Below are positions 42,982 to 51,847 of a DNA stretch of 64,000 bases, in pieces (positions within the stretch are counted from its first letter, which is position 1; each line of letters begins with the position of its first letter). Source of the stretch: Emticicia sp. C21 (GTDB taxonomy: Bacteria; Bacteroidota; Bacteroidia; Cytophagales; Spirosomataceae). The stretch covers positions 279-64,278 of the forward strand of contig NZ_QVMT01000005.1 in the NCBI RefSeq assembly GCF_003418935.1, read 5' to 3'. The notes beneath the pieces were generated by a model. The model did no database searches. It saw only the letters and a program-made list of their open reading frames with translations, and had not been told where the DNA came from. The position numbers were made by a program, and so were the translations under genes.

Positions 42982-44883
42982 ATGCACCTACCAAGCAAAG
43001 AAACACTTGACCCAAGTAATTGGAATGAAATAAGAGCCTTAGGCCACCGGATGATTGACGACATGATTGATTATCTGCAAGGCTTACGTGATAAACCTGT
43101 ATGGCAGCAACCGACAGCCAAAGTAAAAAAAGTATTGAATCGCTCTCTTCCGCAAGAAGGTCAGCCTGCAGAAGAAATCTATCAGGAGTTTCTTTCTTAT
43201 ATATTACCCTATAATAAAGGTAATATTCACCCTCGTTTTTTTGCATGGGTACAAGGTAATGGCACTCCTTTGGGTATGTTGGCAGATATGCTTGCATCAG
43301 GTATGAATCCTAATACCACCATTGGCGATCATGTAGCTATGTATGTGGAGCAACAGGTAATAGATTGGTCGAAAGAAATGTTTGGCTTTCCTGAAACCGC
43401 TAGTGGCTTGTTAGTGAGCGGCGCTACAATGGCAAATCTTACAGCACTCACAACCGCCCGTAACTCACTAAAAGATTTACAAATCAGAGTAAAAGGAACA
43501 GATGATAAGCTAACGGTTTATTGTTCATCAGAAACGCATATCTGTGTCATAAAAGCTACCGAAGTATTAGGCATAGGTAGCGAACGAACAAGAATAATCC
43601 CTGTAACAGATACTTTCCAGATAAGCGTACCTGCACTAGTAGCCAAGATTAAAGAAGACATTAAAGCAGGCTTCAGACCTTTCTGCGTAGTAGGCAATGC
43701 AGGAACGGTTAATACCGGAGCCATTGACCCATTGGAGGAAATCTACCAGATATGCAAAGAATTTGGCTTATGGTTTCATATTGATGGGGCCTTTGGTTCA
43801 TTGGCGAAACTAACTCCCAAATTTGCAGACAAGCTGAAAACCATTGAAAAAGCCGATAGTCTGGCTTTTGATTTCCATAAATGGTTACACGTTCCTTATG
43901 AGTCTGCTTGTGTTTTAATCAGAGATAAAAAACTACATCAGGCCGCTTTTTCATCAGTACCGAATTATTTATCAGCACATGAAAGAGGTCTGGCAGCAGG
44001 CCCAGAGCCATTAACCAATTATGGCATTGAATTATCCAGAAGTTTCAAGGCTTTGAAAGTCTGGATGTCGTTGAAAGAACATGGGATTCAGAAATATGGC
44101 CGATTAGTGCAGCAGAATATTGACCAGGCGCAATATTTAGGAGAGAAAATATTACAAACCCCTCATTTAGAATTGTTGGTTCCCGTAAGCATGAATATTG
44201 TCTGCTTCCGTTTCAATAATAGCCAACATTCAGAAGAAGAGCTGAATCAATTAAATAAAGAGATTCTGATGCGCTTGCATGAGTCGGGTATTGCCGCACC
44301 TTCTTATACCATCATTCAGGGTAAATATGCCATTCGTACTAATATTACCAACCACCGCACCCGTCTGGAAGATTTAGATTTATTAGTCAATACCATTCTG
44401 GAGATTGCTACTAACCTTTTGATAAAGGTAGTTGAATTTGACCCTAACAATCCGACTCATTATCAGGCTTTCAAAGAAATCAATTATGCCTGGATTAATA
44501 AGTATTTTAAAGTAGAACAAGGCGACCTGGACTCATTGGAAAATCCTGTAAAATATTTTATAGCCACAGGCGGAGCTGTTTTATTGGCTTGTAGAGGTGA
44601 CGAGATTTTAGGAACTACTGCGCTAAAACCCATCGGAGATAATAGTCTGGAACTCTGCAAAATGGGTGTAAGCCAAGCCGCTCGCGGCTTGGGCATTGGT
44701 CATGCCATTGGTGACGCTGCTATTAAAAAAGCAAGAGAATTAGGTGCTAAAAGATTGTATTTAGAAACGAATTCCAGCCTTAGTCCGGCGTTGAATTTAT
44801 ATAAAAAGCTGGGGTTTTCGAGGGTGGAAAATTTTATTTCACCTTATGTAAGAGCCGATGTCGCGATGGAAATGTACTTATAG
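42982..44883 (+). CDS. PLP-dependent amino-acid decarboxylase fused to a GNAT acetyltransferase
   Basis: Residues 1-475 are a group II decarboxylase (aromatic-L-amino-acid/glutamate type): NIHPRFFAWVQG, SGATMANLTAL, H186 stacking on PLP, D268 in HIDGAFG, and the Schiff-base Lys K300 in DFHKWLHVP. Residues 480-633 are a complete GNAT domain with the acetyl-CoA loop RGLGIGHAIG (568-577) and C-terminal LYKKLGF. The two are joined in frame without a stop, by a short helix. Such a protein could decarboxylate an amino acid and acetylate the resulting amine, like a combined AADC and AANAT, but this is inference from the architecture. It is divergent from the oxygenase gene. Confidence 0.9.
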   Translation: MHLPSKETLDPSNWNEIRALGHRMIDDMIDYLQGLRDKPVWQQPTAKVKKVLNRSLPQEGQPAEEIYQEFLSYILPYNKGNIHPRFFAWVQGNGTPLGMLADMLASGMNPNTTIGDHVAMYVEQQVIDWSKEMFGFPETASGLLVSGATMANLTALTTARNSLKDLQIRVKGTDDKLTVYCSSETHICVIKATEVLGIGSERTRIIPVTDTFQISVPALVAKIKEDIKAGFRPFCVVGNAGTVNTGAIDPLEEIYQICKEFGLWFHIDGAFGSLAKLTPKFADKLKTIEKADSLAFDFHKWLHVPYESACVLIRDKKLHQAAFSSVPNYLSAHERGLAAGPEPLTNYGIELSRSFKALKVWMSLKEHGIQKYGRLVQQNIDQAQYLGEKILQTPHLELLVPVSMNIVCFRFNNSQHSEEELNQLNKEILMRLHESGIAAPSYTIIQGKYAIRTNITNHRTRLEDLDLLVNTILEIATNLLIKVVEFDPNNPTHYQAFKEINYAWINKYFKVEQGDLDSLENPVKYFIATGGAVLLACRGDEILGTTALKPIGDNSLELCKMGVSQAARGLGIGHAIGDAAIKKARELGAKRLYLETNSSLSPALNLYKKLGFSRVENFISPYVRADVAMEMYL

Positions 44884-44901
44884 TTTTTCATGAAAAACTA
44901 T

Positions 44902-44909
44902 TATCTTCG
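44902..44909 (+). promoter_or_regulatory. near-consensus -7 element, candidate tpiA promoter
   Basis: TATCTTCG differs from TAnnTTTG at one position and lies 38 bases before the tpiA ATG. Confidence 0.3.
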
Positions 44910-44947
44910 CACTTTCAAATAACCAAAGTAATCAAAGCTCTAAAGTA

Positions 44948-45709
44948 ATGAGAAAAAAAATCGCCGCTGGCAACTGGAAAATGAATAAAACTTTTGAAGA
45001 AGGTCAAATCCTTTTGTCAGAAGTAGTTAATATGGTGAAAGACGAAATCGTTAACCCAAATGTACAGGTTGTACTTTGTGTTCCGTTTCCTTACCTAAGC
45101 ACTTTCGGAAAATTGATTGATACCCCTAAAGTATCTCTGGGTGCACAAAACTGTTATCCAAAAGCTTCTGGTGCTTATACCGGCGAAGTTTCTGTACCAA
45201 TGCTACTGTCAGTAGGTGTTGGACATATCATTATCGGTCATAGCGAGCGTCGTCAGTATTTCAATGAGTCTGATGCTTTCTTAGCTGAAAAAACAAATGC
45301 AATTTTAGAAGCAGGATTAACACCTATCTTCTGCTGCGGTGAGACCCTTGACCAACGCAACGAAGGTATTCATTTCGATTTCGTGAAAGGTCAGTTAACG
45401 AACAGTCTTTTCCATTTATCAGCCGACGATTTGAAAAAAGTAGTAATTGCTTACGAACCCATCTGGGCTATTGGTACAGGTGTAACGGCATCAAACGATC
45501 AAGCACAGGAAATGCACAAAATCTTAAGAGACCATTTAGCCTCTCAATACGGTGCAGAAGTAGCTGAAGAAATCAGTATTCTATATGGTGGTAGCGTAAA
45601 TGGTGCCAATGCACAAGAACTTTTCGCTTGTCCTGACGTAGATGGTGGTTTAGTAGGTGGTGCTTCTCTTAAATCAAGAGAATTTGTAAATATTGCCAAA
45701 TCATTCTAA
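44948..45709 (+). CDS. tpiA: triose-phosphate isomerase
   Basis: TpiA interconverts dihydroxyacetone phosphate and glyceraldehyde 3-phosphate in glycolysis. The N-terminal GNWKMNKTF contains the substrate-binding Asn and Lys, IIGHSERRQYF holds the catalytic His, AYEPIWAIGTGVTAS the catalytic Glu and loop 6, and LYGGSVNGANA the phosphate site. The 253-residue length is normal. It is monocistronic and closed by a hairpin. Confidence 0.97.
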   Translation: MRKKIAAGNWKMNKTFEEGQILLSEVVNMVKDEIVNPNVQVVLCVPFPYLSTFGKLIDTPKVSLGAQNCYPKASGAYTGEVSVPMLLSVGVGHIIIGHSERRQYFNESDAFLAEKTNAILEAGLTPIFCCGETLDQRNEGIHFDFVKGQLTNSLFHLSADDLKKVVIAYEPIWAIGTGVTASNDQAQEMHKILRDHLASQYGAEVAEEISILYGGSVNGANAQELFACPDVDGGLVGGASLKSREFVNIAKSF

Positions 45710-45719
45710 GATATATAAA

Positions 45720-45746
45720 AGCGTGCTATGGTTTCCATGGCACGCT
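45720..45746. terminator. hairpin between tpiA and the convergent membrane gene
   Basis: AGCGTGC pairs with GCACGCT and the inner ATGG with CCAT. The right arm overlaps the stop codon of the convergent gene. There is no strong T-run on the plus strand, so termination is probable but not certain. Confidence 0.6.
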
Positions 45747-46422
45747 AACCTAATTTCTTCTTTCTCGGTTGCAGAAAATACAGAATTCCTCCCACCGAAG
45801 CTATTAACAGCACTATCAATAATATCTTCTGCAAATTTCCCTCATTCGGATTCTCTAATAGTCTTCTGATTTCATTTGCCTGATAGCCCGTCCAGACGGC
45901 TAAAACCGTGCGTGGAATCATGCCTAAAAAGCCCCCTAGTAGTATGTTTTTCAGCTTTGCGCCTGACAAGGCAAATACGAAGTTGGTTAAGGCAAAAGGC
46001 AAAACAGGCGATAGTTTAGCAAAGAAAATAATCTTTAGTTCCTGCTCTTTGATATTATCTAATATCCCCTTAACTCTTTTATTTTCTGATAGATATGTTT
46101 TGAAACGGTCTTTATCTAACCAGCGGGTTACCATATTTACAAGAAAGATAGCTATCATGTTTAAGGTAAATACAGGTAGGATGGCGTGCCATCCCAAAAA
46201 GTAGCCCAAAACCAATGCCAAATAGGTAGGCGGAGTGATGGCCAATGCAGATGTAAAACAGCAAATAAGCGTAATAATTGTCCAGGCTTGCTCATTATAC
46301 TCTCCAATTTCTGCTTCATGAGCGATTACCCATATAGTGATAAGGGAGGTAAAAATAAGCGGAACAATGGTTAAGAAAACCGATGAAATAAGTGCAAAGG
46401 AGTATTTTCTGATTTGTTTCAA
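45745..46422 (-). CDS. TVP38/TMEM64 (DedA-like) membrane protein
   Basis: About six membrane helices are visible. The family core is in GYFLGWHAILPVFTLNMIAIFL, then the amphipathic helix and FFAKLSPVLPFALTNFVFALSGAKLKNILLGGFLGMIPRTVLAVWTGY, in outline. Such proteins are lipid scramblases or flippases. The 225-residue length fits. It is likely monocistronic, with a TAATTTTG box upstream. Confidence 0.88.
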   Translation of the reverse strand: MKQIRKYSFALISSVFLTIVPLIFTSLITIWVIAHEAEIGEYNEQAWTIITLICCFTSALAITPPTYLALVLGYFLGWHAILPVFTLNMIAIFLVNMVTRWLDKDRFKTYLSENKRVKGILDNIKEQELKIIFFAKLSPVLPFALTNFVFALSGAKLKNILLGGFLGMIPRTVLAVWTGYQANEIRRLLENPNEGNLQKILLIVLLIASVGGILYFLQPRKKKLG

Positions 46423-46444
46423 GCGTAGCCAGGTGGTTAAGCCG

Positions 46445-46452
46445 CAAAATTA
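46445..46452 (-). promoter_or_regulatory. TAnnTTTG -7 element before the TVP38 gene
   Basis: TAATTTTG on the minus strand lies 22 bases before the ATG at 46422. Confidence 0.4.
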
Positions 46453-46480
46453 CAAATTAGAAAATACTTGAACTATAACT

Positions 46481-47080
46481 TTATAGAAGAATTCCGAAAC
46501 GTATGACTATTGGTGAGTTATTACCACCTAAACCTTGTGGACTTATAAATCCACGGTTCGGATAACCAAGATTATACATTAATGCCAGATAGCTTCCTCG
46601 CTGCCCTTGTCGGCCCTGGTAGAAGCCAGCGCCTATCAGCGGCGAGCCTTCCCATTTCTTTTTTATATCGGTTACAGGCGTATTGGCATTAAAAGAATAG
46701 AACTGGTTAGAGTAAGCATTCATCATCTCATATTCGGCCTGTGCAAAAATCGATCGGAATACTGGTTGACGAACAAAAAGTTTTGGACCATAGATAAAAT
46801 CTCCACCACCATTAAATACACCCTGATAGATGATGTTTGCACCGAGTCCGACTACCGTTCCTTTGTTGGTCACTTCGTAACCCACCATTGGAGAAACATC
46901 TATGTAGAATGCACCCCAGAAGCCCAACCAGAAGTTGCCGCCGTAGCGAAGCTTGTCTTTCCAGGCGGGTTTGGGTTGCTCAAAAAATGCAGGTTTTTCT
47001 TTTTCTTGTGGTTCTTCTTCTTGTGAAAATGCAGCAAATGCACAAGTGATGAGGGTAATGGTTAAAAAAATTTTACGCAT
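46481..47080 (-). CDS. predicted outer-membrane beta-barrel protein, hypothetical
   Basis: A signal peptide (MRKIFLTITLITCAFAAFSQ) is followed by an acidic linker (EEEPQEKEKP) and a 165-residue region of alternating aromatic/Gly strands (YGGNFWLGFWGAFYIDVSPMVGYEV and similar, in outline). It ends in an aliphatic strand IVIRFGILL, as expected of a small barrel. The family is not recognised beyond being common in Bacteroidota. Its start overlaps the end of the upstream gene by eight bases. Confidence 0.75.
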   Translation of the reverse strand: MRKIFLTITLITCAFAAFSQEEEPQEKEKPAFFEQPKPAWKDKLRYGGNFWLGFWGAFYIDVSPMVGYEVTNKGTVVGLGANIIYQGVFNGGGDFIYGPKLFVRQPVFRSIFAQAEYEMMNAYSNQFYSFNANTPVTDIKKKWEGSPLIGAGFYQGRQGQRGSYLALMYNLGYPNRGFISPQGLGGNNSPIVIRFGILL

Positions 47081-47546
47081 GTGTTAATGCAGTGGTTTCT
47101 TGTAAAAAATCAGGCAGTTTAATGGTCTCTAACAAATGTTCTTCAAGCATATTTGCCCACTCTTGTAAATAAACGATTACATCTTCGCGAACATTGTGGC
47201 GCAAATGACGTTTTTCTACAGGCAAACGCATTAAGATTTCTTTATCAGAAAGTTTCTCAAGATTCTGCAAATCTTCTATCGAAAAGCCTGATGTCAATAA
47301 ATCAAAGATTATCAAATCAATAGGCATCGTACTGGTTTCACAATAGTCGTTTAATTGCTCGTTCCAGTCTCCGTTGCCTTGCATGGCATAGGCATGAATC
47401 TCGGCTTTGGTTCTGTGCGTAACTTCCTGTGCCAGGTTCCCGCAATTGCAACTGCCCATATGTCCCCACATATATTGGCTGCCATTCTGCATTTTTTCAG
47501 CCGTGCGACGAATTGCCTCTATAATTTCTGTTCTTACTTGTGCCAT
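47073..47546 (-). CDS. conserved hypothetical protein with CNCG motif
   Basis: This 157-residue soluble protein has no signal peptide. It has a distinctive WGHMGSCNCGNLAQEVTHR segment near residue 35 that could bind metal, followed by an acidic DWNEQLNDYCET stretch and a long C-terminal helical region (VREDVIVYLQEWANMLEEHL). I recognise it as widespread in Bacteroidota but know no function. It is sandwiched between the DinB-like gene (8 bases) and the barrel gene (8-base overlap), so the three form an operon. Confidence 0.8.
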   Translation of the reverse strand: MAQVRTEIIEAIRRTAEKMQNGSQYMWGHMGSCNCGNLAQEVTHRTKAEIHAYAMQGNGDWNEQLNDYCETSTMPIDLIIFDLLTSGFSIEDLQNLEKLSDKEILMRLPVEKRHLRHNVREDVIVYLQEWANMLEEHLLETIKLPDFLQETTALTHA

Positions 47547-47554
47547 GATTATAT

Positions 47555-48079
47555 CTATTTAACGCCCTTATCTGCCTCCCATGAACCTTGTAGTTTACGG
47601 ATATAAATAATTTGTCCGGTATGGTAGGCATTGTGTGTACCTATATGGGCTATGGTCGAATACATTTCTTTCAATTTGGCTTCATCGGTTGCCTCTACGA
47701 ACTTCTCTAAATCTGCCAGAACCCCATCTAATCTTTTAACAATATCTTCCCAACTTTTTTTATCAAAATTAGTAAATGTTTTATCGTTATCACCATCAAA
47801 TTTAGCTACATCTTGTCCTTTGAAATTGGCTAACACACGCCCATTCCAGAACAGCAAATGATGAGCCAGTTGCCCGATTGAGTGATTGCCTTTACCATCA
47901 GTCCAATTGGCTTGCTCGGCTGTTAAACCTGCTAAAGCAATATTCACAGGCACAAACCAGTCTTTATCGGTATGTGTCGTTTTCAATTGCTCTAACAAAA
48001 CAGATTTAAGTGTCGGTTCAGGTTTTGTTTGTCCCATTGCTAAATGAGCGATAAGGAGTAGGAGAAGTATCTTTTTCAT
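47555..48079 (-). CDS. exported DinB-like four-helix protein
   Basis: From ATG 48079 a signal peptide (MKKILLLLLIAHLAMG) is followed by a DinB/DUF1572-type fold with the metal His residues in SIGQLAHHLLFWNGR and HIGTHNAYHTGQIIYIRK. The length of 174 residues fits. The family includes thiol transferases (bacillithiol and mycothiol dependent). Export to the periplasm is unusual for the family, but recurrent in Bacteroidota. It heads the three-gene operon. Confidence 0.85.
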   Translation of the reverse strand: MKKILLLLLIAHLAMGQTKPEPTLKSVLLEQLKTTHTDKDWFVPVNIALAGLTAEQANWTDGKGNHSIGQLAHHLLFWNGRVLANFKGQDVAKFDGDNDKTFTNFDKKSWEDIVKRLDGVLADLEKFVEATDEAKLKEMYSTIAHIGTHNAYHTGQIIYIRKLQGSWEADKGVK

Positions 48080-48183
48080 AATAATAAGGTTTTTGATTAT
48101 GAAAGTACGATTTCTGTGGGGTTTTGGCAAGGGTAGAGGAAGAAATTTATATAAACATCACTAAATTGTTGTTCATCCATTCT

Positions 48184-48312
48184 TGCAGAGACGCCACGCT
48201 GTCGTCTTCAAGGGCCTATGAAAATGAGACAATTATCTATTATTTTATTATTTAAAATAGCATTTCAGGGAAGGCAAAGACCAATGAAGATGCCAGCATG
48301 GCGTCTCTACAA
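48184..48312. repeat. inverted AGAGACGC repeat pair
   Basis: TGCAGAGACGCCACGCTG (48184-48201) plus GTCTTCA is matched by an inverted copy TGAAGATGCCAGCATGGCGTCTCTACA at 48285-48311, shown here in part. The arms flank about 75 bases with an inner AT palindrome. Similar AGAGACGC repeats are common in Bacteroidota and cyanobacteria. Confidence 0.65.
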
Positions 48313-48323
48313 ACTGCAAAAAA

Positions 48324-49361
48324 TCATATCAACACAATATCATTAGCATTTGCCACTTCAAAATTCTGAGTTTTCAGATTATCCAGTAATTCATTCGATG
48401 GTACTTTAGTACGCGCAACCCCTACCATTATTCCGTGACTATCGGTTATTTCTACCACCTCACCTGCTTCGAAATCACCTTTTACTTTTTTGATACCTAC
48501 GGCTAGCAGACTGCTACGTTTTTGTAAGGCTTTTACTGCCCCAGCATCTACCTGCAAAGTACCTACCGCAACACTCCCACTAGCCAGCCATTTATTACGG
48601 GATGAAAGATTGGCTGCCTGAGCTGAAAACTCGCTTCCTGCTTCTCCTTTCATAGCTTTCAGGATACCATCCTCAGTCTTCATACCAAAAATAATTACCC
48701 TGATACCCATACGGGTTGCCAATTTGGTAAAGGTAAGTTTGGATGCCATACCACCAGACCCCAGGGCTGATTTGCTATTATCAACCAGGCCCAATATCTG
48801 GTTATCGATGGTTTCTATTTTTCTGATGATATTTTTCTTCTGGTCTAGTAGGCCGCCAACTGAGGTACAAATCATCAGGGTTTCTGCACCAAAGCCTGTG
48901 GCGATAAGGGTTGCCAATTCATCATTATCCGAAAATCTTAACTCACGGTTACTTACTACGTCGTTCTCATTAGCAATCGGAATAATGCCATTCGCCCATA
49001 ATTCCTGATAGGTTTCTTTCAATTGTAAGAATTGTTCACGATTACCAAAATGCTGGCGTTCGCATAAACTCTGGGCAATCTGGATATTGTATTGAGAGAA
49101 ATATTTGGAATAGATATTTAGTAAAAGCGGGTTACCAATAGCTGCAGCGGCTTTCCGCTCAGCGATTTCTCCTGAATAGTTTTTAATGAAATGCTTTCCT
49201 GCTCCCACCGCTCCTGAAGATACGAGTACGATATGATAATGGGCATGGAGTTCAGACACCTGGCGGGCTATATCGGCAATAATTGTTTCGTCAGGCTCGC
49301 CATTGCTTTGGGTAATTGAGGCTGTTCCGAATTTAATGACAAGGGTAGGTAACTGACGCAT
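48324..49361 (-). CDS. proB: glutamate 5-kinase
   Basis: ProB phosphorylates glutamate in the first step of proline synthesis. Residues 1-255 are the amino-acid-kinase domain (VIKFGTASITQ, VSSGAVGAGKH, IANENDVVSNRELRFSDNDELA, GSGGMASKL). Residues 270-345 fit a PUA domain with the segment SSLLAVGIKKVKGDFEAGEVVEI. The length of 345 residues is normal. proA is not adjacent, which is unusual. No promoter box was recognised, though the upstream terminator at 49414 isolates it from rnc. Confidence 0.93.
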   Translation of the reverse strand: MRQLPTLVIKFGTASITQSNGEPDETIIADIARQVSELHAHYHIVLVSSGAVGAGKHFIKNYSGEIAERKAAAAIGNPLLLNIYSKYFSQYNIQIAQSLCERQHFGNREQFLQLKETYQELWANGIIPIANENDVVSNRELRFSDNDELATLIATGFGAETLMICTSVGGLLDQKKNIIRKIETIDNQILGLVDNSKSALGSGGMASKLTFTKLATRMGIRVIIFGMKTEDGILKAMKGEAGSEFSAQAANLSSRNKWLASGSVAVGTLQVDAGAVKALQKRSSLLAVGIKKVKGDFEAGEVVEITDSHGIMVGVARTKVPSNELLDNLKTQNFEVANANDIVLI

Positions 49362-49413
49362 GTAATAGGGTGCTTAACGCAAATTTTATACTTTAATAAC
49401 TGTTGTCTTTCTA

Positions 49414-49453
49414 TAAAGCAAAAAGACGCAGAGTATTGCGTCTTTTTGCTTTA
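49414..49453. terminator. terminator of the acpP-fabF-rnc operon
   Basis: TAAAGCAAAAAGACGCA pairs with TGCGTCTTTTTGCTTTA over a six-base loop, 17-base arms without mismatch. It lies 65 bases past the rnc stop. Confidence 0.88.
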
Positions 49454-49518
49454 TGAAGTGTTAAATTTAAATCTTTCAATTTCTAATCTTCCTATAAGTA
49501 ACTGATTAACTATCTGTC

Positions 49519-50271
49519 TTACTTATTATCCGATTTTATCTCTAAACTTTCGCAGGCTCTGCGAGCGGCTTCCTGTTCGGCTTTTTTCTTATTCCAACCA
49601 CCACCAGTGCTGATGGCCTCGCCGTTTACCTTTACCTGAGCCACAAATTCTTTATGGTGGTGTTTACCGTTTTCCTGCACAATTTCAAAAACAATCTTCT
49701 TTCCTTCTTGCTGTGCCCAACTTAATAGAATACTCTTATAGTTGGTATTAGTCTGGATAACCGTATCAAGGTCGAAATAATTGGCAATCAGTTTTTTCAG
49801 AATAAACGACCGTGTAAAACGGAAACCTTTATCTAAATAAATCGCTCCAATCAGGGCTTCCATGGCATCGCCGTACATCGATGTACGATTGTGAGCGATA
49901 CGCTGGCCGTCGAACTGAATCAATTTTTCCAAGCCGATTTTACGGGCTACCTGATTCAACGATTCTCTGTTGACAATTCTTGAACGAATCTCTGTTAAAA
50001 AACCCTCATCTTTGAATGGATATTTTTTGAATAGATATTCGGCCACTATCATACCCAATACCGAATCGCCTAAGTATTCTAATCTCTCGTTAGATTCACG
50101 AAAACCACCAATATTTGTCTCTTTTGAGGCTGAGGTATGTCGAAAGGCTAACTGGTAAAGCAACGGATTACTCGGCTTTTCACCTATAATTTGCTCTACT
50201 GCTTTTCTAAACTCACGTTCCTTTGAACCTGATTTGAATAGTCCCCAAAAATTACTAGCCTCCGACAACAC
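49519..50271 (-). CDS. rnc: ribonuclease III
   Basis: RNase III cleaves double-stranded RNA, processing rRNA. The signature ERLEYLGDSVLGMIVAEYLF holds the catalytic acids and the second metal site is in YGDAMEALIGAIYLD. A dsRNA-binding domain occupies residues 175-245 (SILLSWAQQEGKKIVFEI). The 250-residue length is usual. It starts nine bases after fabF, in the acpP-fabF-rnc order conserved in many bacteria. Confidence 0.95.
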   Translation of the reverse strand: MLSEASNFWGLFKSGSKEREFRKAVEQIIGEKPSNPLLYQLAFRHTSASKETNIGGFRESNERLEYLGDSVLGMIVAEYLFKKYPFKDEGFLTEIRSRIVNRESLNQVARKIGLEKLIQFDGQRIAHNRTSMYGDAMEALIGAIYLDKGFRFTRSFILKKLIANYFDLDTVIQTNTNYKSILLSWAQQEGKKIVFEIVQENGKHHHKEFVAQVKVNGEAISTGGGWNKKKAEQEAARRACESLEIKSDNK

Positions 50272-50280
50272 GATTCGAAA

Positions 50281-51528
50281 TTAGATTTTCTTAAATATTA
50301 GCGTAGCATTATGTCCGCCAAAGCCAAAACAATTACTCAAAACTACATCTATTTTTTTAGATTTCGCTACATTAGGAGTTAAATCTATTCTCGGATCGAT
50401 TACTTCATCGATATTGAACAGATTTATAGTCGGTGGCACCATCTGATGTTGTATGGCTAACACCGCTGCAACAGATTCAACTGCTCCTGCTGCCCCCAGT
50501 AAATGGCCTGTCATTGACTTGGTCGAACTAATACTCATTTTGTAAGCATGATCGCCAAATAATTGCTCTATGGCTTTTATTTCCTGTGGATCACCCAAAG
50601 GTGTTGATGTACCATGGGTGTTAATGTAGTCAATTTCTTCAGGTTTCATATTAGCATCTTCCAACGCATCCTGCATTGATAAGAACGCACCATATCCCTC
50701 TGGGTGTGGTGCAGTAATATGATAGGCGTCTGAAGACATACCTCCACCTACAATTTCACAATATATTTTGGCTCCACGGGCTACGGCATGCTCATATTCT
50801 TCAAGAATCAATGCTGCACCGCCATCGCCTAATACGAAACCATCACGGTCTTTATCGTACGGGCGAGAACCTGTGGCAGGGTCATCGTTTCTTTCAGACA
50901 TAGCACGCAGGCCATTAAAACCACCTATACCCGCTTGAGTAATGGCAGCTTCTGAACCTCCTGAAATACAAATATTGATTCTACCTAAGCGGATGTAGTT
51001 AAACGCATCTATAATCGCATTGTTGGTAGAAGCACATGCTGAAACAGTAATGTAGTTTGGTCCGCGGAATCCGTATCTGATAGAGATTTGCCCAGATGCA
51101 CTGTCGGCAATCATTTTAGGAATAAAGAACGGGTTAAATTTCGGAGTACCATCGCCACCGGCAAAGTTAATTACTTCTTCTTCAAAAGTTTTTAACCCGC
51201 CAATACCTGAACCCCAGATAACGCCGGCTTTGTTTTTATTGATTTGTTCTAAATCCAGCCCGGAGTCTTTAATAGCTTCATCGGAAGCTACTATTGCATA
51301 TTGGGCGAATAAGTCCATTTTACGGGCATCCTGCCTTGGAATAAACTGTGTTACGTCAAAATTTTTGACTTCACAAGCAAATTTTGTACGGAATTTACTG
51401 GCATCAAATTTTGTGATAATGGCAGCACCACTAACACCGTTTGATAATCCGTGCCAGAATTCTTCTACCGTATTCCCGATAGGCGTTATAGCCCCCAATC
51501 CTGTTACAACTACTCGTTTGAAAGCCAT
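50281..51528 (-). CDS. fabF: beta-ketoacyl-ACP synthase II
   Basis: FabF elongates fatty acyl-ACP with malonyl-ACP. The nucleophilic Cys is in TVSACASTNNAI, the catalytic His residues are in THGTSTPLGDPQE and TGHLLGAAGAVE, and GFGGHNATLIF ends the fold. Length is 415 residues. It is preceded by acpP with a perfect hairpin in the 82-base spacer, which may adjust relative expression. Confidence 0.97.
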   Translation of the reverse strand: MAFKRVVVTGLGAITPIGNTVEEFWHGLSNGVSGAAIITKFDASKFRTKFACEVKNFDVTQFIPRQDARKMDLFAQYAIVASDEAIKDSGLDLEQINKNKAGVIWGSGIGGLKTFEEEVINFAGGDGTPKFNPFFIPKMIADSASGQISIRYGFRGPNYITVSACASTNNAIIDAFNYIRLGRINICISGGSEAAITQAGIGGFNGLRAMSERNDDPATGSRPYDKDRDGFVLGDGGAALILEEYEHAVARGAKIYCEIVGGGMSSDAYHITAPHPEGYGAFLSMQDALEDANMKPEEIDYINTHGTSTPLGDPQEIKAIEQLFGDHAYKMSISSTKSMTGHLLGAAGAVESVAAVLAIQHQMVPPTINLFNIDEVIDPRIDLTPNVAKSKKIDVVLSNCFGFGGHNATLIFKKI

Positions 51529-51558
51529 AAAATGAGATTTGAAGTTTCAGAGTTATAA

Positions 51559-51597
51559 AGTTTCAAGTTTCAGGCAAATATCATGAAACTTGAAACT
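51559..51597. promoter_or_regulatory. intercistronic hairpin between acpP and fabF
   Basis: AGTTTCAAGTTTCA and its exact inverted copy TGAAACTTGAAACT form a 14-bp stem with an 11-base loop, 13 bases after the acpP stop. No T-run follows, which fits RNA stabilisation or processing better than full termination. Confidence 0.7.
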
Positions 51598-51610
51598 CGC
51601 AACCCGAAAA

Positions 51611-51847
51611 TTATTTAGAATTTTCTTCCAGGTAAGTAATAGCCTGACCAACGGTCTGGATATTTTCTGCCTGGTCGTCTGGGATAGATACGTTGAATTC
51701 TTTTTCAAATTCCATTATCAATTCCACAGTGTCTAATGAATCTGCTCCTAAATCATTTGTGAATGATGCTTCTGGAGTTACTTCTGACTCATCAACGCCG
51801 AGTTTTTCTACGATAATTTTCGTTACTTTAGATGCAATTGCTGACAT
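51611..51847 (-). CDS. acpP: acyl carrier protein
   Basis: AcpP carries acyl chains on a 4'-phosphopantetheine attached at the Ser of [15 protein letters not shown]. The 78-residue acidic protein from ATG 51847 ([11 protein letters not shown]) has the usual size; an earlier in-frame ATG at 51880 would add an atypical hydrophobic leader. It is first in the acpP-fabF-rnc operon, divergent from kdsA. Confidence 0.97.
   Translation of the reverse strand: MSAIASKVTKIIVEKLGVDESEVTPEASFTNDLGADSLDTVELIMEFEKEFNVSIPDDQAENIQTVGQAITYLEENSK

Noticed and set aside
42881-43297. 138-codon minus-strand ORF
   Set aside because: It lies antisense to the start of the decarboxylase fusion gene and has no domain or signal peptide.
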